A stretch of DNA of 64,000 nt from Desulfofundulus luciae (GTDB lineage: Bacteria > Bacillota > Desulfotomaculia > Desulfotomaculales > Desulfovirgulaceae), in NCBI RefSeq assembly GCF_030813795.1, contig NZ_JAUSUX010000001.1, positions 124,001 to 188,000 of the forward strand, written 5' to 3'. Under the pieces are notes generated by a model that was not told the DNA's origin, did no database searches, and saw only the letters and a program-made list of their open reading frames with translations. The stretch's first letter is position 1. Each line of letters starts with the position of its first letter. A program made the position numbers and the translations under genes. Shown here in pieces: positions 62,827 through 64,000 of the stretch.

Positions 62827-63894
62827 TTGCTCAAAATGTTGCTGGGCCTGTTGCTGGCCGGCGGGATTACCCTGACGGCAACCCCCTGGGTGCGGCGGCA
62901 GGCCTTCCGTTGGGGAGCGGTGGACCGGCCCAATGCCCGCAAGGTGCATAAGGATGTCATGCCGCGATTGGGTGGTCTGGCGGTATACGCAGGTTTTGTT
63001 ACGGCCGTTCTGGTCACCATACAGCCCACCCGCAGTCTTTACGGGCTGCTGCTGGGGATGACGTTGATCATGCTCCTTGGTGCGCTGGATGATCTCCGGG
63101 GTCTCTCGCCCCGGGTGAAGCTGGCCGGGCAGGTAGTTGCGGCAGTGGTCCTGTTGCCTCTGGATGTGCAGGTGTATTTTGTTACCAATCCCTTTAACGG
63201 CCATATAGTCGATCTCGGTTGGCTGGGTATTCCCATCACCATTTTCTGGGTGGTGGCGGTTACCAACGCGGTCAATTTAATTGACGGGTTGGATGGTCTG
63301 GCCGGCGGCGTTTCCTGTATTGCCGCTTTAACTATGGCAGTGGTGGGCTGGACACAGTGGCAGGTCTTTGGTGCCGCAGGGCAGCGGGAGGTAATCATGC
63401 TGGCCTTAATGCTTGCTGCGGCATTGCTGGGCTTCCTGCGCTACAATTTTCATCCGGCTAAAATCTTCCTTGGTGACTCCGGCTCCATGCTGCTGGGTTA
63501 TACCCTGGCCGTGATGGCCATCATGGGCTTGACCAAGAGTGTAACTGCCGTTTCTGTGCTGGTGCCCCTGGTTATTCTGGGCATCCCCCTGCTGGATACC
63601 TTCTTTGCCATATTGCGCCGCTACCACAGGCACCGGCCCATCTTCCAGCCGGATAAGGAGCACCTGCATCATCAACTGCTGGCCCTGGGACTTTCCCACC
63701 GGCAGGCCGTCCTGGTGATTTATGGCATCAGCGCCCTGCTGGGAGGCAGCGCGGTGGTATTGAACCTGGTGGCTACCGATCAGGCCCTGGCCCTGCTGGT
63801 TATACTGGCCGTTGTGGTCATTGCCGCGGCAAACAAAGTGGGCGTGATTGGTAGAGCTCCTGAGAAGGATCGACAGATGTCGAGCAGGTTATAG
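62827..63894 (+). CDS. tagO: Undecaprenyl-phosphate GlcNAc-1-phosphate transferase (TagO/WecA-like GT4)
   Basis: 355 aa polytopic membrane enzyme starting wall-polymer synthesis on undecaprenyl phosphate. Family motifs: RKVHKDVMPRLGGLAVYAGF near 40-59, LGALDDLRGLSPRVKLAGQ near 85 with the DD pair, NAVNLIDGLDGLAGG near 147, FHPAKIFLGDSGSMLLGY near 212 and HRPIFQPDKEHLHHQLLALG near 275. About eleven hydrophobic segments. TTG 62827 is favoured by GGAGGG at 62814-62819; ATG 62836 is the alternative. It would provide lipid-PP-GlcNAc for the TagA-like enzyme. Confidence 0.92.
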   Translation: MLKMLLGLLLAGGITLTATPWVRRQAFRWGAVDRPNARKVHKDVMPRLGGLAVYAGFVTAVLVTIQPTRSLYGLLLGMTLIMLLGALDDLRGLSPRVKLAGQVVAAVVLLPLDVQVYFVTNPFNGHIVDLGWLGIPITIFWVVAVTNAVNLIDGLDGLAGGVSCIAALTMAVVGWTQWQVFGAAGQREVIMLALMLAAALLGFLRYNFHPAKIFLGDSGSMLLGYTLAVMAIMGLTKSVTAVSVLVPLVILGIPLLDTFFAILRRYHRHRPIFQPDKEHLHHQLLALGLSHRQAVLVIYGISALLGGSAVVLNLVATDQALALLVILAVVVIAAANKVGVIGRAPEKDRQMSSRL

Positions 63895-63907
63895 ATTGGG
63901 TCACAGC

Positions 63908-63942
63908 AGCGGTCCTGCCACGTTGGAGGACCGCTTAATTTT
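63908..63942 (+). terminator. Rho-independent terminator after the TagO/WecA-like gene
   Basis: AGCGGTCCT (63908-63916) and AGGACCGCT (63927-63935) form a 9-bp stem, followed by TAATTTT. Confidence 0.85.
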
Positions 63943-63963
63943 ACATGATGGGGGTGTTGCTTT

Positions 63964-64000
63964 TTGCAGATCCGTAAGGCCATTATTCCGGCGGCCGGTT
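63964..64000 (+). CDS. galU: UTP-glucose-1-phosphate uridylyltransferase, first codons (runs off the window)
   Basis: TTG 63964 begins M-QIRKAIIPAAG, matching the very conserved start of GalU/GtaB (QIRKAIIPAAGLGTRFLPATK). GGGGGTG lies before it. Only 12 residues are in the window; the neighbouring TagO/WecA-like gene fits an envelope-sugar cluster. Other nucleotidyltransferases share the IIPAAG start, so the exact product is not certain. Confidence 0.7.
   Translation, partial: MQIRKAIIPAAG

Overview
The window looks like a chromosomal segment of a GC-rich, endospore-forming Firmicute of the Desulfotomaculum/Pelotomaculum type (Peptococcaceae sensu lato). The evidence is spoIID, a degenerate SpoIIQ-type M23 protein, spoIIID and an mreB-like gene in a row, Gram-positive F-type ATPase gene order, strong GGAGG ribosome-binding sites, frequent GTG/TTG starts, SLH-domain exoproteins and CsaB. 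The genus is inferred from memory of gene order and was not tested.

Layout. 1-8.1 kb: an ABC ATPase fragment on the minus strand, then the housekeeping run tsaC-mntP-ywlE-rpiB-glyA-comEB-HAD-unknown-wecB. 8.3-15.5 kb: a complete ATP synthase operon (atpZ, I, B, E, F, H, A, G, D, C) closed by a terminator. 15.8-19.4 kb: the sporulation/shape block. 19.5-37.5 kb: an accessory zone with three Uma2-family nucleases, two very large secreted SLH subtilases flanking an ECF sigma/anti-sigma pair, an MNT-HEPN pair, broken toxin-antitoxin genes and a complete-looking IS200/IS605 element (tnpA, tnpB and a probable omega-RNA region). 37.9-40.2 kb: a highly expressed-looking surface protein. 40.5-50.1 kb: a drug-efflux locus (TolC-like, MarR, RND adaptor, RND pump, short HlyD-like protein, DHA2 MFS pump). 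50.2-64 kb: an RHH/PIN toxin-antitoxin pair, then cell-envelope genes (TagA-type glycosyltransferase, LCP ligase, DUF5693, CsaB, phosphodiester glycosidase, beta-propeller, FAD oxidoreductase), fabZ, a TagO/WecA-type transferase and the first codons of galU.

How the parts fit. A nearly complete route for a pyruvylated secondary cell-wall polymer is spread over the window: TagO-like initiation, WecB making UDP-ManNAc, TagA-like transfer, LCP attachment to peptidoglycan and CsaB pyruvylation. That polymer is the known ligand of SLH domains, which both giant proteases carry. The efflux locus has two promoters of the same build (TTGAC(A/T)-18 bp-TATACT), each followed by the same palindrome, GTTAAA-N3-TTTAAC. 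One lies before tolC and one before marR, which suggests a single MarR regulon.

Most unusual signal. Three intergenic loci (4.7-5.0, 17.56-17.87 and 55.69-56.17 kb) carry modules of about 94-97 bp bounded by a 14-bp inverted repeat (CCCAGCACTCACYG / CRGTGAGTGCTGGG), with cores that are mostly unrelated in sequence. Two loci share outer flanks but differ in module number. At the third, one end has grown to seven perfect tandem 11-mers just upstream of spoIIID. I do not recognise this family.
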